Made by a program: the position numbers and the translations under genes. Positions 15,994 through 25,333 of a stretch of 64,000 bases of DNA are shown here, piece by piece. The stretch's first letter is position 1. Every line of letters begins with the position of its first letter. The notes under the pieces are model-generated. The model saw only the letters and a list, made by a program, of their open reading frames with translations, was not told the origin of the DNA and searched no databases. The stretch covers positions 5,170 through 69,169 of the forward strand of contig DATKCA010000148.1 of assembly GCA_035544675.1 (NCBI GenBank). Direction: 5' to 3'. This stretch comes from DATKCA01 sp035544675. Its GTDB lineage: Bacteria; Acidobacteriota; Thermoanaerobaculia; Gp7-AA8.

Positions 15994-17487
15994 ATGTCCG
16001 AACAGCCGGTCCAATGGGGCAAGGTCATCGACCAGACCCGCTGCATCGGCTGCCACGCCTGCAGCACCGCCTGCAAATCGGAGAACGCCGTCCCCCTCGG
16101 CGTGAACCGCACGTATGTCAAATACGTCGACGTCGGACAGTTCCCCGCGACCCGCCGCGCCTTCCAGGTCACGCGCTGCAACCAGTGCGCGCATCCCCCC
16201 TGCGTCGAGGCCTGCCCGACGTCCGCCATGTACCGGCGCTCCGACGGCATCGTCGACTTCGACAAGAACATCTGCATCGGCTGCAAGGCCTGCATCGCCG
16301 CCTGTCCCTACGACGCGATCTTCATCAACCCCGAAGACCACTCGGCCGAGAAATGTAACTTCTGCGCGCACCGTCTGGAAGTCGGACTGGAGCCGGCTTG
16401 CGTTGTGGTCTGCCCGACCGAGGCGATCATGATCGGGAACCTGAGGGATCCGGAGTCGCGTGTGGCCAGCTTCGTCAATCGCGACGTCGTGGCGGTGCGC
16501 CGGCCGGAGAAGGAGACGAATCCCAGGCTCTTTTACAAAGGCGCGCACCAGGCCACTCTCGATCCGCTCGCGGCGCAGAGGCCCGCCGGCGGGATCTTCA
16601 TGTGGAGCGAGCAGGGAGAGTCGCTGCCTCACCAGGTGTTCGCGGGCCATCCGGGGCAGGCCAACAACGTCGCCGCGGCGATGCTCGCGTACGACGTCCC
16701 GCACCGCGCGCCGTGGGGCTTCCCGGTCAGCGCGTACGTCTGGACGAAAGCGATCGCCGCCGGTTCCTATCTCGTCGCCGCGACCCTGGTCCTCCTCGGG
16801 CAACTGGACACGATGAGCGTGCTGTGGAGATGGACCACGCCTCTGCTGTCGGCGTTCTTTCTGGCGGCCACGCTGGTGATCCTGATCGCCGATCTCGAGC
16901 ATCCGATGCGCTTCTACATGGTCCTGACGCGCCCGCAATGGCGGAGCTGGCTCGTGCGCGGCGGCGTGATTCTGACCGCGTTCGCTGCCGTCATCGGGCT
17001 GCACCTGCTCTCTTCTCTCTCCGGCGCGAGTCCGCCTCGTGCGCTGGCCGCGGCCGGCGCCCTTCTGGCGATCGCCTCCGGAACGTACACGGCGTGGCTC
17101 TTCGCGCAGGCGAAGGCTCGCGACCTCTGGCAAAGCTCGCTGCTCCCTCCGCAGCATCTCGTCGCGGCCATCGTGGCCGGCACCGCGGCGATGCTGATGG
17201 CCGGGCAGGCCGGTCTGGGGCTGCCGCTGGCCATCGCCACCGCCGTCCATCTGATTCTCATCGCCGCGGAGGTCCTCACGCCGCATTCGACGGAACACGC
17301 GCGTCTGGCCGTGCGCGAGATGGTGCGCGGCAGATATCGGGCCGCGTTCGCCGCCGGCTGGCTTCTCCAGCTCTTCGGCCTGATCGCGGTTCAGTTCCCG
17401 ATTCCCGCGGCGTTTCTCGTGCTGGCCGGCCTTCTCGCGTACGAGCACGCGCACGTCGGAGCCGGACAGGTAGTGCCTCTCGCCTAA
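15994..17487 (+). CDS. Fused 4Fe-4S electron-transfer subunit and NrfD/DmsC-type membrane anchor
   Basis: 497 residues. The first 200 carry four ferredoxin-type Cys clusters: CIGCHACSTAC, CNQCAHPPCVEAC, CIGCKACIAAC and CNFCAHRLEVG with later ACVVVCP. Residues 220-495 hold about eight hydrophobic helices, starting PVSAYVWTKAIAAGSYLVAA, an NrfD/DmsC-type anchor for quinone exchange. These are normally two proteins (B and C) of DMSO reductase-family complexes; here they are one. The start at 15994 gives MSEQPVQWGKVIDQ just before the first cluster. The catalytic subunit follows 10 bases downstream. Confidence 0.9.
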   Translation: MSEQPVQWGKVIDQTRCIGCHACSTACKSENAVPLGVNRTYVKYVDVGQFPATRRAFQVTRCNQCAHPPCVEACPTSAMYRRSDGIVDFDKNICIGCKACIAACPYDAIFINPEDHSAEKCNFCAHRLEVGLEPACVVVCPTEAIMIGNLRDPESRVASFVNRDVVAVRRPEKETNPRLFYKGAHQATLDPLAAQRPAGGIFMWSEQGESLPHQVFAGHPGQANNVAAAMLAYDVPHRAPWGFPVSAYVWTKAIAAGSYLVAATLVLLGQLDTMSVLWRWTTPLLSAFFLAATLVILIADLEHPMRFYMVLTRPQWRSWLVRGGVILTAFAAVIGLHLLSSLSGASPPRALAAAGALLAIASGTYTAWLFAQAKARDLWQSSLLPPQHLVAAIVAGTAAMLMAGQAGLGLPLAIATAVHLILIAAEVLTPHSTEHARLAVREMVRGRYRAAFAAGWLLQLFGLIAVQFPIPAAFLVLAGLLAYEHAHVGAGQVVPLA

Positions 17488-17497
17488 GGAGATGGAA

Positions 17498-20260
17498 ATG
17501 CGTTACCCGGGACCCAGCGGCACCAGCCTCTCGTCGTACCCGCCGCGGGAGCGGTGGGATGACTGGACGGAGCTCGATTCGCAGGCGTGGCCCAGGCGCG
17601 TGGAGCGGCGCTACATGCTCGTGCCGACCACGTGCTTCAACTGCGAGTCGGCCTGCGGGCTTCTGGCGTACGTCGATCGCGACACGTTCGAGGTCCGCAA
17701 ATACGAGGGCAACCCCGAGCATCCCGGCTCGCGCGGGCGGAACTGCGCCAAGGGCCCGGCCACGCTGAACCAGACCAGCGATCCGGACCGCATCCTCTTT
17801 CCGCTGCGACGGACCGGCCGCCGCGGAGAGAACCGGTGGAGCGAAGTGAGCTGGGACGAGGCGCTGGACGACATCGCCGCGCGCATTCGCAAGGCTCTCA
17901 GCGAAGGACGCCCCAATGACGTGATGTATCACGTCGGCCGGCCAGGAGAGGACGGCTACACCGAGCGGGTGCTCGCGGCGTGGGGCGTCGACGGCCACAA
18001 CTCGCACACGAACATCTGCTCCTCCAGCGCGCGCACCGGCTATCAGTTCTGGATGGGCTACGACCGCCCCAGTCCCGACCATGCCAACGCGGACGTCATC
18101 CTGCTCATCAGCGCGCATCTGGAGTCGGGGCACTACTTCAACCCGCACGCGCAGCGGGTCATGGAAGGGAAGCAGCGCGGCGCGAAGCTGATCGTGTTCG
18201 ATGTGCGTCTCTCCAACACCGCCAGTCACGCCGATCACTGGATCGCGCCCTGGCCGGGAAGCGAGGCGGCCATCCTTCTCTCCATGGCCCGGCACATGAT
18301 TCAGAACGGCAGGTACGACCGCGAGTTCGTGCGGCGCTGGTGGAACTGGGAAGAATTCATGGAGCAGCGGAATGGAGCCGGCGCTTCATTCGAAGCGTTC
18401 GAACAAGCTCTCCGCGAGCTCTACGACCCGTACACGTTCGAATTCGCCGCGGCCGAATCGGGTGTCGATGCCGCGACGATCGCGCAGGTCGCGGACATCG
18501 TCGCCTCCGCCGGCAAGCGCCTCAGCACGCACACCTGGCGCAGCGCCACGGCCGGGAACCTCGGCGGATGGCAGGTCGCGCGCGCTCTCTTCATGATCAA
18601 CGCGCTCTCCGGCTCGGTCGGCACCGAAGGCGGCGTGTTCCCCAACGCGTGGAACAAGTTCGTGCCGCGTCCGATCCACATGCCGCCGCATCCGCCGCAG
18701 TGGAACGACCTCACCTGGCCCGACGAGTTTCCGCTGGCCTGCAACGAGCTGTCGTTTCTGCTCCCGCACTTTCTGAGGGAAGGTCGCGGCAAGCTGGACG
18801 TCTACTTCAGCCGCGTCTACAACCCGGTCTGGACGAATCCCGACGGCTTCTCGTGGATCGAAGCGCTCACCGACGAGGCCAAAGTCGGGCTGCACGTCGC
18901 GCTCACGCCGACGTGGAGCGAGACGGCGTATTTCGCCGACTACGTCCTGCCGGTCGGCCTCGGCTCGGAGCGCCACGACCTCCATTCCTACGAGACGCAC
19001 GACGCGCAGTGGCTCGGCTTCCGCCAGCCGGTCCTCCGCACCGCGAAGGAGCGGCTCGGCCAGAAGGTCACCGACACGCGCGAGACCAATCCCGGACAGG
19101 TGTGGGAAGAGAACGAATTCTGGATCGAGCTCTCCTGGCGCATCGACCCGGATGGCCGCATGGGCATCCGCAGGTACTTCGAGTCGAAGAAGCAGCCCGG
19201 CCAGAAGCTCACCGTCGATGAATACTATGGATACATCTTCGAGAACTCCGTCCCCGGACTCCCGGAAAAGGCCGCCGCGGACGGCCTCACGCCTCTGGAG
19301 TGGATGCGGCGCTCCGGAGCGTTCCAGCTCAAGCAGGGCGTCGGAGCGATTCACGAGGAGGAAGTCCCGCCTGCCGAGCTCGTGGCCAAACCGGCTCAGG
19401 CGAACATCGTTCCCGTACCGACACCGGGTCGCACCGGCGTGGAGGTCGACGGCGTGATGCGGCGCGGCTTCCCTACCCCGAGCGGCAAGCTGGAGTTTTA
19501 CTCGACGACGCTCGTGCAATGGGGCTGGCCGGAGATGGCCGTCCCGGGATACATCCGCAGCCATGTCCATCGCCAGAGCCTGCAGCCGGGCGAGATGCCG
19601 CTCATCCCCACGTTCCGTCTGCCCGTTCAGATTCACACGCGCAGCGCGAACTCGAAATGGCTCGACGAGATCGCGCATTCGAACCCGCTCTGGATCCATC
19701 CGGGCGATGCGGAGCGGATCCAGGTCACCAACGGAGAGCTCGTTCGCGTGGAAACGCGCATCGGACACTTCGTCGTGAAGGCGTGGGTCACGGAAGGGAT
19801 CCGCCCCGGCGTCGTCGCGTGCAGCCATCACATGGGACGTTGGAAAACGTCCGACAACGGCCAGAAGCAGATGATGGCCACCGTGACGCTCGACCACACC
19901 GGCAATCAGTGGAAGCTGCAGCGCGAGAGGGGCGTCGCGCCCTTCCCATCGCGCGACGCGGACACCGGGCGGATCTGGTGGACCGACGCCGGTGTGCATC
20001 AGAACCTGACCTTTGCCGTGCAGCCCGATCCGGTCTCCGGCATGCACTGCTGGCATCAGGCCGTACGCGTGAAAAAGGCGGAGCCGACGGACAAGTACGG
20101 CGACATCTCGGTCGACGCGGAGAAGTCGCGGGCGGCGTACCAGGAATGGATGGCCAGGACGCGCCCGGCATCCACGCACTCGCCCGACGGGACGAGAAGA
20201 CCGTACTGGATGCTGCGGCCGCTCAAGCCATCGCGTGAGGTTTACAAACTGCCGAGATGA
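17498..20260 (+). CDS. Molybdopterin oxidoreductase catalytic subunit, SoeA (sulfite dehydrogenase)-like
   Basis: 920 residues. The N-terminal 4Fe-4S motif CFNCESACG...NCAKG (about residues 46-83) is followed by bis-MGD domains (NADVILLISAHLESG, HADHWIAPWPGSEAAI, AGNLGGWQVARALF). At the Mo-ligand position the sequence is TNICSSSARTGY, so Cys about 174 is the likely ligand. There is no Tat signal, matching cytoplasmic SoeA-type enzymes. Start ATG 17498 has AAGGAG 6 bases upstream; ATG 17492 is too close. With the FeS/anchor fusion before and SulP after, sulfite oxidation is the best guess; polysulfide or arsenic chemistry is not excluded. Confidence 0.85.
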   Translation: MRYPGPSGTSLSSYPPRERWDDWTELDSQAWPRRVERRYMLVPTTCFNCESACGLLAYVDRDTFEVRKYEGNPEHPGSRGRNCAKGPATLNQTSDPDRILFPLRRTGRRGENRWSEVSWDEALDDIAARIRKALSEGRPNDVMYHVGRPGEDGYTERVLAAWGVDGHNSHTNICSSSARTGYQFWMGYDRPSPDHANADVILLISAHLESGHYFNPHAQRVMEGKQRGAKLIVFDVRLSNTASHADHWIAPWPGSEAAILLSMARHMIQNGRYDREFVRRWWNWEEFMEQRNGAGASFEAFEQALRELYDPYTFEFAAAESGVDAATIAQVADIVASAGKRLSTHTWRSATAGNLGGWQVARALFMINALSGSVGTEGGVFPNAWNKFVPRPIHMPPHPPQWNDLTWPDEFPLACNELSFLLPHFLREGRGKLDVYFSRVYNPVWTNPDGFSWIEALTDEAKVGLHVALTPTWSETAYFADYVLPVGLGSERHDLHSYETHDAQWLGFRQPVLRTAKERLGQKVTDTRETNPGQVWEENEFWIELSWRIDPDGRMGIRRYFESKKQPGQKLTVDEYYGYIFENSVPGLPEKAAADGLTPLEWMRRSGAFQLKQGVGAIHEEEVPPAELVAKPAQANIVPVPTPGRTGVEVDGVMRRGFPTPSGKLEFYSTTLVQWGWPEMAVPGYIRSHVHRQSLQPGEMPLIPTFRLPVQIHTRSANSKWLDEIAHSNPLWIHPGDAERIQVTNGELVRVETRIGHFVVKAWVTEGIRPGVVACSHHMGRWKTSDNGQKQMMATVTLDHTGNQWKLQRERGVAPFPSRDADTGRIWWTDAGVHQNLTFAVQPDPVSGMHCWHQAVRVKKAEPTDKYGDISVDAEKSRAAYQEWMARTRPASTHSPDGTRRPYWMLRPLKPSREVYKLPR

Positions 20261-21906
20261 GCACCTCCAGCCCGAGCCCGAGCCCGGCTTTTCGTCCCCT
20301 CGGATCTGACGTGACGGCCGGATTGACGGTCGCCCTGATCGGCCTCCCCCAGTGCCTCGCCTACGCGCTGATGTCCGGCCTCCCGCCGGCGTACGGTCTG
20401 GCCACCGCGGCAGTGGCCGGGTTCGTCGCGGCCCTGCTCGGCCGCAGCGCGCAGGTGGTGACCGGCCCGACGAACACGACCGGGCTTCTCATTCTCACTG
20501 CGCTGCTGCCGTTCATCGGCTCCAACGGGCTGCTGCGCCCGGATGCGATCCGCGTCCTGGCCACGCTGACGCTGCTGGCCGGCGCGATCCGCATCGTCGC
20601 GGCGCTCGCTGGCGGCGCGCATCTGATCAGGCTGATCCCGGAGTCGGTGCTGATCGGATTCACCGCCGGCGTGGCGATTCTCATCGGAGTCATGCAGCTC
20701 GACGAGGCGCTCGGACTCAAACCGGCGCGGGCCACGAGTTTTCTCTCTCAGTTCGGCGAGATCCTCCCCTTCCTGCGCGACGTGAAGTGGCCCGCCCTGA
20801 CCGTTGCCGCGCTGACCGCGGCGGTGGTAGGCCTGGGCCGCCGCTGGAATCCGCGCGTGCCGTTCGCGCTGATGGCCGTCCTCGCCGCGACCGCCGCGGC
20901 GTGGCTGTGGAAGCTCGATGCGGCGAGCGGCCTCCCTCTGGTGCGAGACCGTCACGCCGTCGGCGGCGGCTGGTCGCCGCTGGCCCTCCCCGATCCGAGC
21001 CTCGGTCTCATCCAGTCCCTCTTCGTTCCCGCCGCCGCCATCGTTCTCCTCGGGACGCTCGAGCTGGCGGTGAGTGCTCGCGCCGGCGGCCAGCGTCCGG
21101 ACATGCGGCGGGAGATCCTCGCCCAGGGCTGGGCCAACGTGGCCGGCGCGTTCGCGGGCGCCTTCCCGGCGTCGGCGAGCCTGGGCCGTTCCGCTGTGCT
21201 GCGGATCGCGGGCGCGCGCACGCGCGTCGCGCCGGCGTTCGCGGCGATCTTCACCGGTGTGGTGCTGGTGACGGGAGGGAGTCTGGCCGGCTGGATTCCG
21301 CAGGCCAGTCTGGCCGGCGTGCTGCTGGTGATCGCGGCGCGCATGATCGACCTCCGCGGCATCCGGCGTCTGTGGAACGCCTCGAGGGAGACACGGCTGC
21401 TGCTCGTCGAGACGTTCGCCGCGACGCTGCTGCTTCCGCTGCAGTGGGCCATCCTCCTCGGCACCGGCACGGCTCTTCTGATTCACATCTGGAACACGTC
21501 CGCACCGCGGCTGCGCGTGCTCCGCCTGGAAGGAGAGGACCTGGTGCCGTTCGGCCGGGATGAAAGGCCGGAGCTGGTCGTGCTCGAGGTGAGCGGCAAT
21601 CTGCACTACGCCGCGGTCGCGCCTTTTGTCGAGAAGGTCGAGGAAATCGTTCCCCCGTCGGCGCGCACGCTGATCATCGACCTCTCGCACGCGCACGAGA
21701 TCCGCTTCGCCGCCCTGCGCGCGTTCGAGCAGCTGGCCGAGGAGATGAAGCATGCCGGGGGCGTGATGTGGCTGGCGGGAGTCGATCCCGACACCGCGCG
21801 CCTGCTGGAGCGCTCGGAGAGCACGCTGCCGTGGATCGCCGAGGATCCCGCGCCGGGCATCAGCGTGTGGAACTGCATCACCGTATGCGGTCGTAGCGCC
21901 CCATGA
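20257..21906 (+). CDS. SulP-family anion transporter with STAS domain
   Basis: 549 residues. Membrane domain about 20-420 with the SulP start GSDVTAGLTVALIGLPQCLAYA, then VTGPTNTTGLLI and many helices. The C-terminal 110 residues form a STAS domain (VLEVSGNLHYAAVAPFVEKV, LIIDLSHAHEIRFAALRAFE). Members move sulfate, bicarbonate or related anions. The ATG overlaps the molybdoenzyme stop by 4 bases, so the two are coupled; sulfate export or exchange after sulfite oxidation would fit. The last 29 bases overlap the convergent YbhB-like gene. Confidence 0.9.
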   Translation: MSTSSPSPSPAFRPLGSDVTAGLTVALIGLPQCLAYALMSGLPPAYGLATAAVAGFVAALLGRSAQVVTGPTNTTGLLILTALLPFIGSNGLLRPDAIRVLATLTLLAGAIRIVAALAGGAHLIRLIPESVLIGFTAGVAILIGVMQLDEALGLKPARATSFLSQFGEILPFLRDVKWPALTVAALTAAVVGLGRRWNPRVPFALMAVLAATAAAWLWKLDAASGLPLVRDRHAVGGGWSPLALPDPSLGLIQSLFVPAAAIVLLGTLELAVSARAGGQRPDMRREILAQGWANVAGAFAGAFPASASLGRSAVLRIAGARTRVAPAFAAIFTGVVLVTGGSLAGWIPQASLAGVLLVIAARMIDLRGIRRLWNASRETRLLLVETFAATLLLPLQWAILLGTGTALLIHIWNTSAPRLRVLRLEGEDLVPFGRDERPELVVLEVSGNLHYAAVAPFVEKVEEIVPPSARTLIIDLSHAHEIRFAALRAFEQLAEEMKHAGGVMWLAGVDPDTARLLERSESTLPWIAEDPAPGISVWNCITVCGRSAP

Positions 21907-22318
21907 GCTTCGTCTCCGCGAGGATGTGGCTCTGCATCGCCTTCATGAGATCGACCTTCGTCGATCCTTCCGCGAGCGCCAGCACGCTGTCGAGCGCGTA
22001 GAGGCGGAAGAAGTAGCGGTGCTCGCGGTCGGGAGGACACGGGCCGCCCCAGCCGGTGCGGCCCCAGCTGTTCTTGCCGGGTACGCCGCCAGGCTCCGTT
22101 CCCTCGCTCACCTGTGTCGTGCCCACCGGGATGTTCCAGAGGACCCAGTGGTCCCACGTGCCGCGGGGCGCGTCGGGGTCGTCCACGATCAGCGCGAGCG
22201 ACACCGTCCCCTCGGGAATCTCCTCGAAGCGCAGCGGCGGGATGACGTCATTCCCGTCGCACGTGTACTTCGCCGGAATCGCTGTTCCATCCTGGAAGGC
22301 CGGGCTGGTGATTCGCAT
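21878..22318 (-). CDS. YbhB/YbcL (PEBP, Raf kinase inhibitor-like) family protein
   Basis: 146 residues from ATG 22318 (MRITSPAFQDGTAIPAKYT), the usual family N-terminus; an in-frame ATG at 22336 is possible. Signature pieces: CDGNDVIPPLRFEEIP, SLALIVDDPDAPRGTWDHWV, NIPVGTTQVSEG, GRTGWGGPCPPDREHRYFF. PEBP-like proteins bind small phosphorylated ligands; the bacterial role is uncertain. No Shine-Dalgarno. Convergent overlap of 29 bases with SulP. Confidence 0.9.
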   Translation of the reverse strand: MRITSPAFQDGTAIPAKYTCDGNDVIPPLRFEEIPEGTVSLALIVDDPDAPRGTWDHWVLWNIPVGTTQVSEGTEPGGVPGKNSWGRTGWGGPCPPDREHRYFFRLYALDSVLALAEGSTKVDLMKAMQSHILAETKLMGRYDRIR

Positions 22319-22400
22319 GGTGAAACGATACGTCATCCGGAAGCAGACAGGCACAGGAAGCTCGTGGGCGGAGCGCCCGGTGATGAATAATGTGCCCGTC

Positions 22401-24455
22401 ATGAAGACCAGAATCATCGCAGTTCTCACAGCACTTACGCTGATCACGATGACTCTCGGCGCGAACGAGAGCGCCACATCCAGCACCACCGCGAAACGGT
22501 ACGGCACGTGGGGCGTCGACCTGGAAGGGATGGATCGCTCCGTCAAACCGGGCGATGACTTCTTCCGCTACGTGAACGGGACGTGGGTGGCGAAGACGGA
22601 GATCCCGCCGGACCGAACGAGCTTCGGCGCGTTCGCGATGCTGGCCGAGCTGTCCGAGACACGCGTGCGCGGGATCCTCGACCACTGGGCCGCGGACAAG
22701 ACTCTGAAGGCCGGCTCCGACGAGGCCAAGGTGGCCGCGATCTACCGGACCTTCCTCGACGAGGCCACCGTGGAGAAGCTCGACAGGAAACCGATCCAGG
22801 CGCATCTCGACGCGGTGATGAAAGCGAAGACACGCGCCGACCTCGCCGGTCTCATGGGCCGTTCGGCGGGATCGTTCGGCCGCGCCCTTTTCAACCCGGG
22901 CGTGTCCGACGACGCGAAGAATCCCGACAGGTACACGCTGTACCTCTCCCAGTCCGGCCTCGGCATGGCGGACCGCGAGTTCTACCTGCGCGACAACTTC
23001 AAGGCCCAGAAGGAGCGCTACCAGCAGTACGTCGCGGACCTGCTTCGGCACGCCGGATGGGAGGAGCCGGAGAAGAACGCGGCGGACGTCGTCGCGCTGG
23101 AGACACAGATCGCCGAGGCGCACTGGAGCCGCGCCGAGAGCCGCAACCGGGACAAGACGTACAACCCCATGACCATCGCGGAGCTGGAGAAGAACGCGCC
23201 GCGGTTCCCGTGGAGCGTGTACTTCAAGGAAGCGGGCCTCGCCAAGACCGACCGTGTGGTGGTGCGGCAGAACACCGCGCTGCCGGAACTGACGCAGATT
23301 TTCGCGGAAGCGCCGGTCGAGACGCTGAAGGCGTGGCAGGCGTTCCACATCACCGACGACGCGGCGCCTCTCCTCTCGAAGCGCTTCGCCGACGCGCACT
23401 GGGAGTTCCGCTCGAAGTTCCTGGGTGGCGTGAAGGAGCAGCGGCCGCGATGGAAGCGCGCCGTCGCCGCCGCGCAGAACGCCATGGGCGAGGCCATCGG
23501 CCGGACTTACGTGACCGAGTACTTCCCCCCGCAGTCGAAGGCCAAGATGGACAAGCTCGTCGCCGACCTCCGCGCCGCCATGAAGGTTCGCATCGAGAAC
23601 CTGCAGTGGATGGGGCCGGAGACGAAGGCGCGCGCTCTCGACAAGCTGACGAAGTTCGGTGTGAAGATCGGCTATCCGTCGAAGTGGCGCGACTACTCCG
23701 CGCTGAAGGTGCGCGAGGGAGACCTGGTGGGCAACGCCGAGCGCGCCGCGAAGTTCGAGTGGGCGTACGACGTGAACCGCGTCGGCAAGCCGGTCGACAA
23801 AGGCGAGTGGGGCATGACTCCGCAGACCGTCAACGCCTACTACTCCTCGGTCAAGAACGAGATCGTCTTCCCCGCCGCCATTCTGCAGCCGCCGTTCTTC
23901 GATCCCGATGCCGATCCGGCCGTGAACTACGGCGCCATCGGCGGCGTCATCGGCCACGAGATCACGCACGGCTTCGACGATCAGGGCCGCAAATCCGACG
24001 GCAACGGCGTTCTCCGCGACTGGTGGGCCGCCGAGGATGCCGCCAAGTTCGAGGCCCAGGCCACCAGGCTCGGCGCACAGTACGAGGCCATCGAGTTCCC
24101 GCAGCTTCCGGGGATGAAAATCATCCCGCGCATGACCATGGGCGAGAACATCGGCGACCTCGGCGGAATCCTTCTGGGACTCGACGCGTACAGGCTCTCA
24201 CTCGGCGGCAAGCCCGCCCCGGTCCTCGACGGCTTCACCGGCGACCAGCGCGTGTTCCTGGGATGGGGCCAGGTGTGGCGGACGATGATGCGCGACGACG
24301 CCCTGCGGCAGTACATCATGACGAACTCGCACTCGCCCGGTCTCGTCCGCGCGTTCGCGCCGCTCCGGAACGTCGACGCGTGGTACGACGCCTTCGACGT
24401 CACGGAAGGCGACGCGAACTACGTCAAACCTGAGGATCGGGTCCGCATCTGGTGA
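22401..24455 (+). CDS. M13-family (neprilysin/PepO-like) zinc metallopeptidase
   Basis: 684 residues with a signal peptide (MKTRIIAVLTALTLITMTLG), so exported. DLEGMDRSVKPGDDFFRYVN is the usual M13 N-terminus. The catalytic domain has VNAYYSSVKNEIVFPAAILQ, the zinc motif HEITH (residues about 519-523) and GENIGDLGG with the third ligand Glu near 582, ending DAFDVTEGDANYV. All catalytic parts are present. It would cleave peptides in the periplasm or outside. A palindromic element directly follows the stop. Confidence 0.92.
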   Translation: MKTRIIAVLTALTLITMTLGANESATSSTTAKRYGTWGVDLEGMDRSVKPGDDFFRYVNGTWVAKTEIPPDRTSFGAFAMLAELSETRVRGILDHWAADKTLKAGSDEAKVAAIYRTFLDEATVEKLDRKPIQAHLDAVMKAKTRADLAGLMGRSAGSFGRALFNPGVSDDAKNPDRYTLYLSQSGLGMADREFYLRDNFKAQKERYQQYVADLLRHAGWEEPEKNAADVVALETQIAEAHWSRAESRNRDKTYNPMTIAELEKNAPRFPWSVYFKEAGLAKTDRVVVRQNTALPELTQIFAEAPVETLKAWQAFHITDDAAPLLSKRFADAHWEFRSKFLGGVKEQRPRWKRAVAAAQNAMGEAIGRTYVTEYFPPQSKAKMDKLVADLRAAMKVRIENLQWMGPETKARALDKLTKFGVKIGYPSKWRDYSALKVREGDLVGNAERAAKFEWAYDVNRVGKPVDKGEWGMTPQTVNAYYSSVKNEIVFPAAILQPPFFDPDADPAVNYGAIGGVIGHEITHGFDDQGRKSDGNGVLRDWWAAEDAAKFEAQATRLGAQYEAIEFPQLPGMKIIPRMTMGENIGDLGGILLGLDAYRLSLGGKPAPVLDGFTGDQRVFLGWGQVWRTMMRDDALRQYIMTNSHSPGLVRAFAPLRNVDAWYDAFDVTEGDANYVKPEDRVRIW

Positions 24456-24458
24456 GGG

Positions 24459-24550
24459 GTCATCCCGAGCGTAGCGAGGGATCTGGCTGGTGGGTGGTAC
24501 GACAAGGTGCCGCCCACACCGCCAGATCCCTCGCATACGCTCGGGATGAC
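24459..24550. repeat. Palindromic element family C, intergenic copy
   Basis: 92-bp element with near-perfect 29-30 bp inverted arms starting GTCATCCCGAGCGTAGCGAG and ending CTCGGGATGAC, around a core with GGTACGACA and GTGCCGCC. It starts 4 bases after the M13 stop and ends 8 bases before the stop of the convergent GlsB-like gene, so it may also work as a bidirectional terminator. A second copy is at 29567-29657. Confidence 0.9.
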
Positions 24551-24557
24551 GACACTC

Positions 24558-24821
24558 CTAGGCTCGGCGGCGTGTTCCGCCTCGCAGCAGACGGAGGACG
24601 AACAGCAGCACGACCGCGCCTATGAAGGCAACGAAGATCGTTCCCGGCAATCCGCCAAACGGCGACGACACACCGAGTTGGCTGAAGAGCCAGCCGCCGA
24701 CGAACGCGCCGACGATTCCGATGATGATGTCTCCGATGATTCCGTAACCCGTCCCGCCCATTACCAGCGAGGCGAGGACTCCCGCGATCAGGCCGACGAT
24801 GATCCATGTGAGGAAGCTCAT
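24558..24821 (-). CDS. GlsB/YeaQ/YmgE-family small membrane protein
   Basis: 87 residues from ATG 24821 (MSFLTWIIVGLIAGVLASLV), the normal start of this Transgly_assoc family; an upstream in-frame codon would add six atypical residues. Three glycine-rich transmembrane helices are evident, including GIIGDIIIGIVGAFVGGWLF. Members are stress-linked inner-membrane proteins of unclear biochemical role. Divergent from the FeS oxidoreductase gene. Confidence 0.9.
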   Translation of the reverse strand: MSFLTWIIVGLIAGVLASLVMGGTGYGIIGDIIIGIVGAFVGGWLFSQLGVSSPFGGLPGTIFVAFIGAVVLLFVLRLLRGGTRRRA

Positions 24822-24859
24822 GGACTGGTTTCGTCGCAACAGCCGTGCCCGACCGGTAG

Positions 24860-24865
24860 TACGAT
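24860..24865 (+). promoter_or_regulatory. -10 hexamer before the FeS oxidoreductase operon
   Basis: TACGAT, 9 bases upstream of ATG 24875, with no Shine-Dalgarno. The same hexamer occurs before the Phd antitoxin (27438) and the YheT-like hydrolase (28576). Confidence 0.4.
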
Positions 24866-24874
24866 CTCCCGATC

Positions 24875-25333
24875 ATGAAACGAACCATCCGGTTCCGCCT
24901 GAACGGTAAGCCCGTTTCCCTCAACACCGAGGACGATCGGACGCTGCTGTGGGTACTGCGCACCGATCTCGAACTGACCGGGACCAAATACGGCTGCGGC
25001 GAGGGTATCTGCGGCGCCTGTACCGTCGCCGTCAACGGCGAGGCGGTCCGCTCCTGCGCCCTCACGCTGGCCGAGGTAGACGGCAGGAACGTCATCACGA
25101 TCGAGGGGCTGGAGAAGGACGGAAAGCTCCACCCGCTGCAGCAGGCCTTCATCGACCACGGCGCGCTGCAGTGCGGCTTCTGCACGTCGGGGATGATCAT
25201 GAACGCGTACGCGATGCTGGGGAAAGAGGGCAGACCGTCGCGCGCGGAGATCGTCGAAGGGATGGACGCGAACCTCTGCCGCTGCGGCGCTCACCAGCGG
25301 ATCGTGGCAGCCATCGAGGAGGCCTCGCGATGA
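24875..25333 (+). CDS. [2Fe-2S] subunit of a xanthine dehydrogenase-family oxidoreductase (IorA-like)
   Basis: 152 residues. The plant-type ferredoxin domain has YGCGEGICGACTVAVNG, and the all-helical [2Fe-2S]-binding domain has QCGFCTSGMIM and NLCRCGAHQRI, so both clusters are intact. It passes electrons from the molybdenum site in the partner subunit. The stop overlaps the ATG of the large subunit (ATGA). No FAD subunit gene is present, matching the two-subunit isoquinoline 1-oxidoreductase or aldehyde-oxidoreductase layout. Confidence 0.92.
   Translation: MKRTIRFRLNGKPVSLNTEDDRTLLWVLRTDLELTGTKYGCGEGICGACTVAVNGEAVRSCALTLAEVDGRNVITIEGLEKDGKLHPLQQAFIDHGALQCGFCTSGMIMNAYAMLGKEGRPSRAEIVEGMDANLCRCGAHQRIVAAIEEASR

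Noticed and set aside
22056..22400. 115-codon N-terminal extension of the M13 peptidase
   Set aside because: It is antisense to the YbhB-like gene; the signal peptide starts at ATG 22401.
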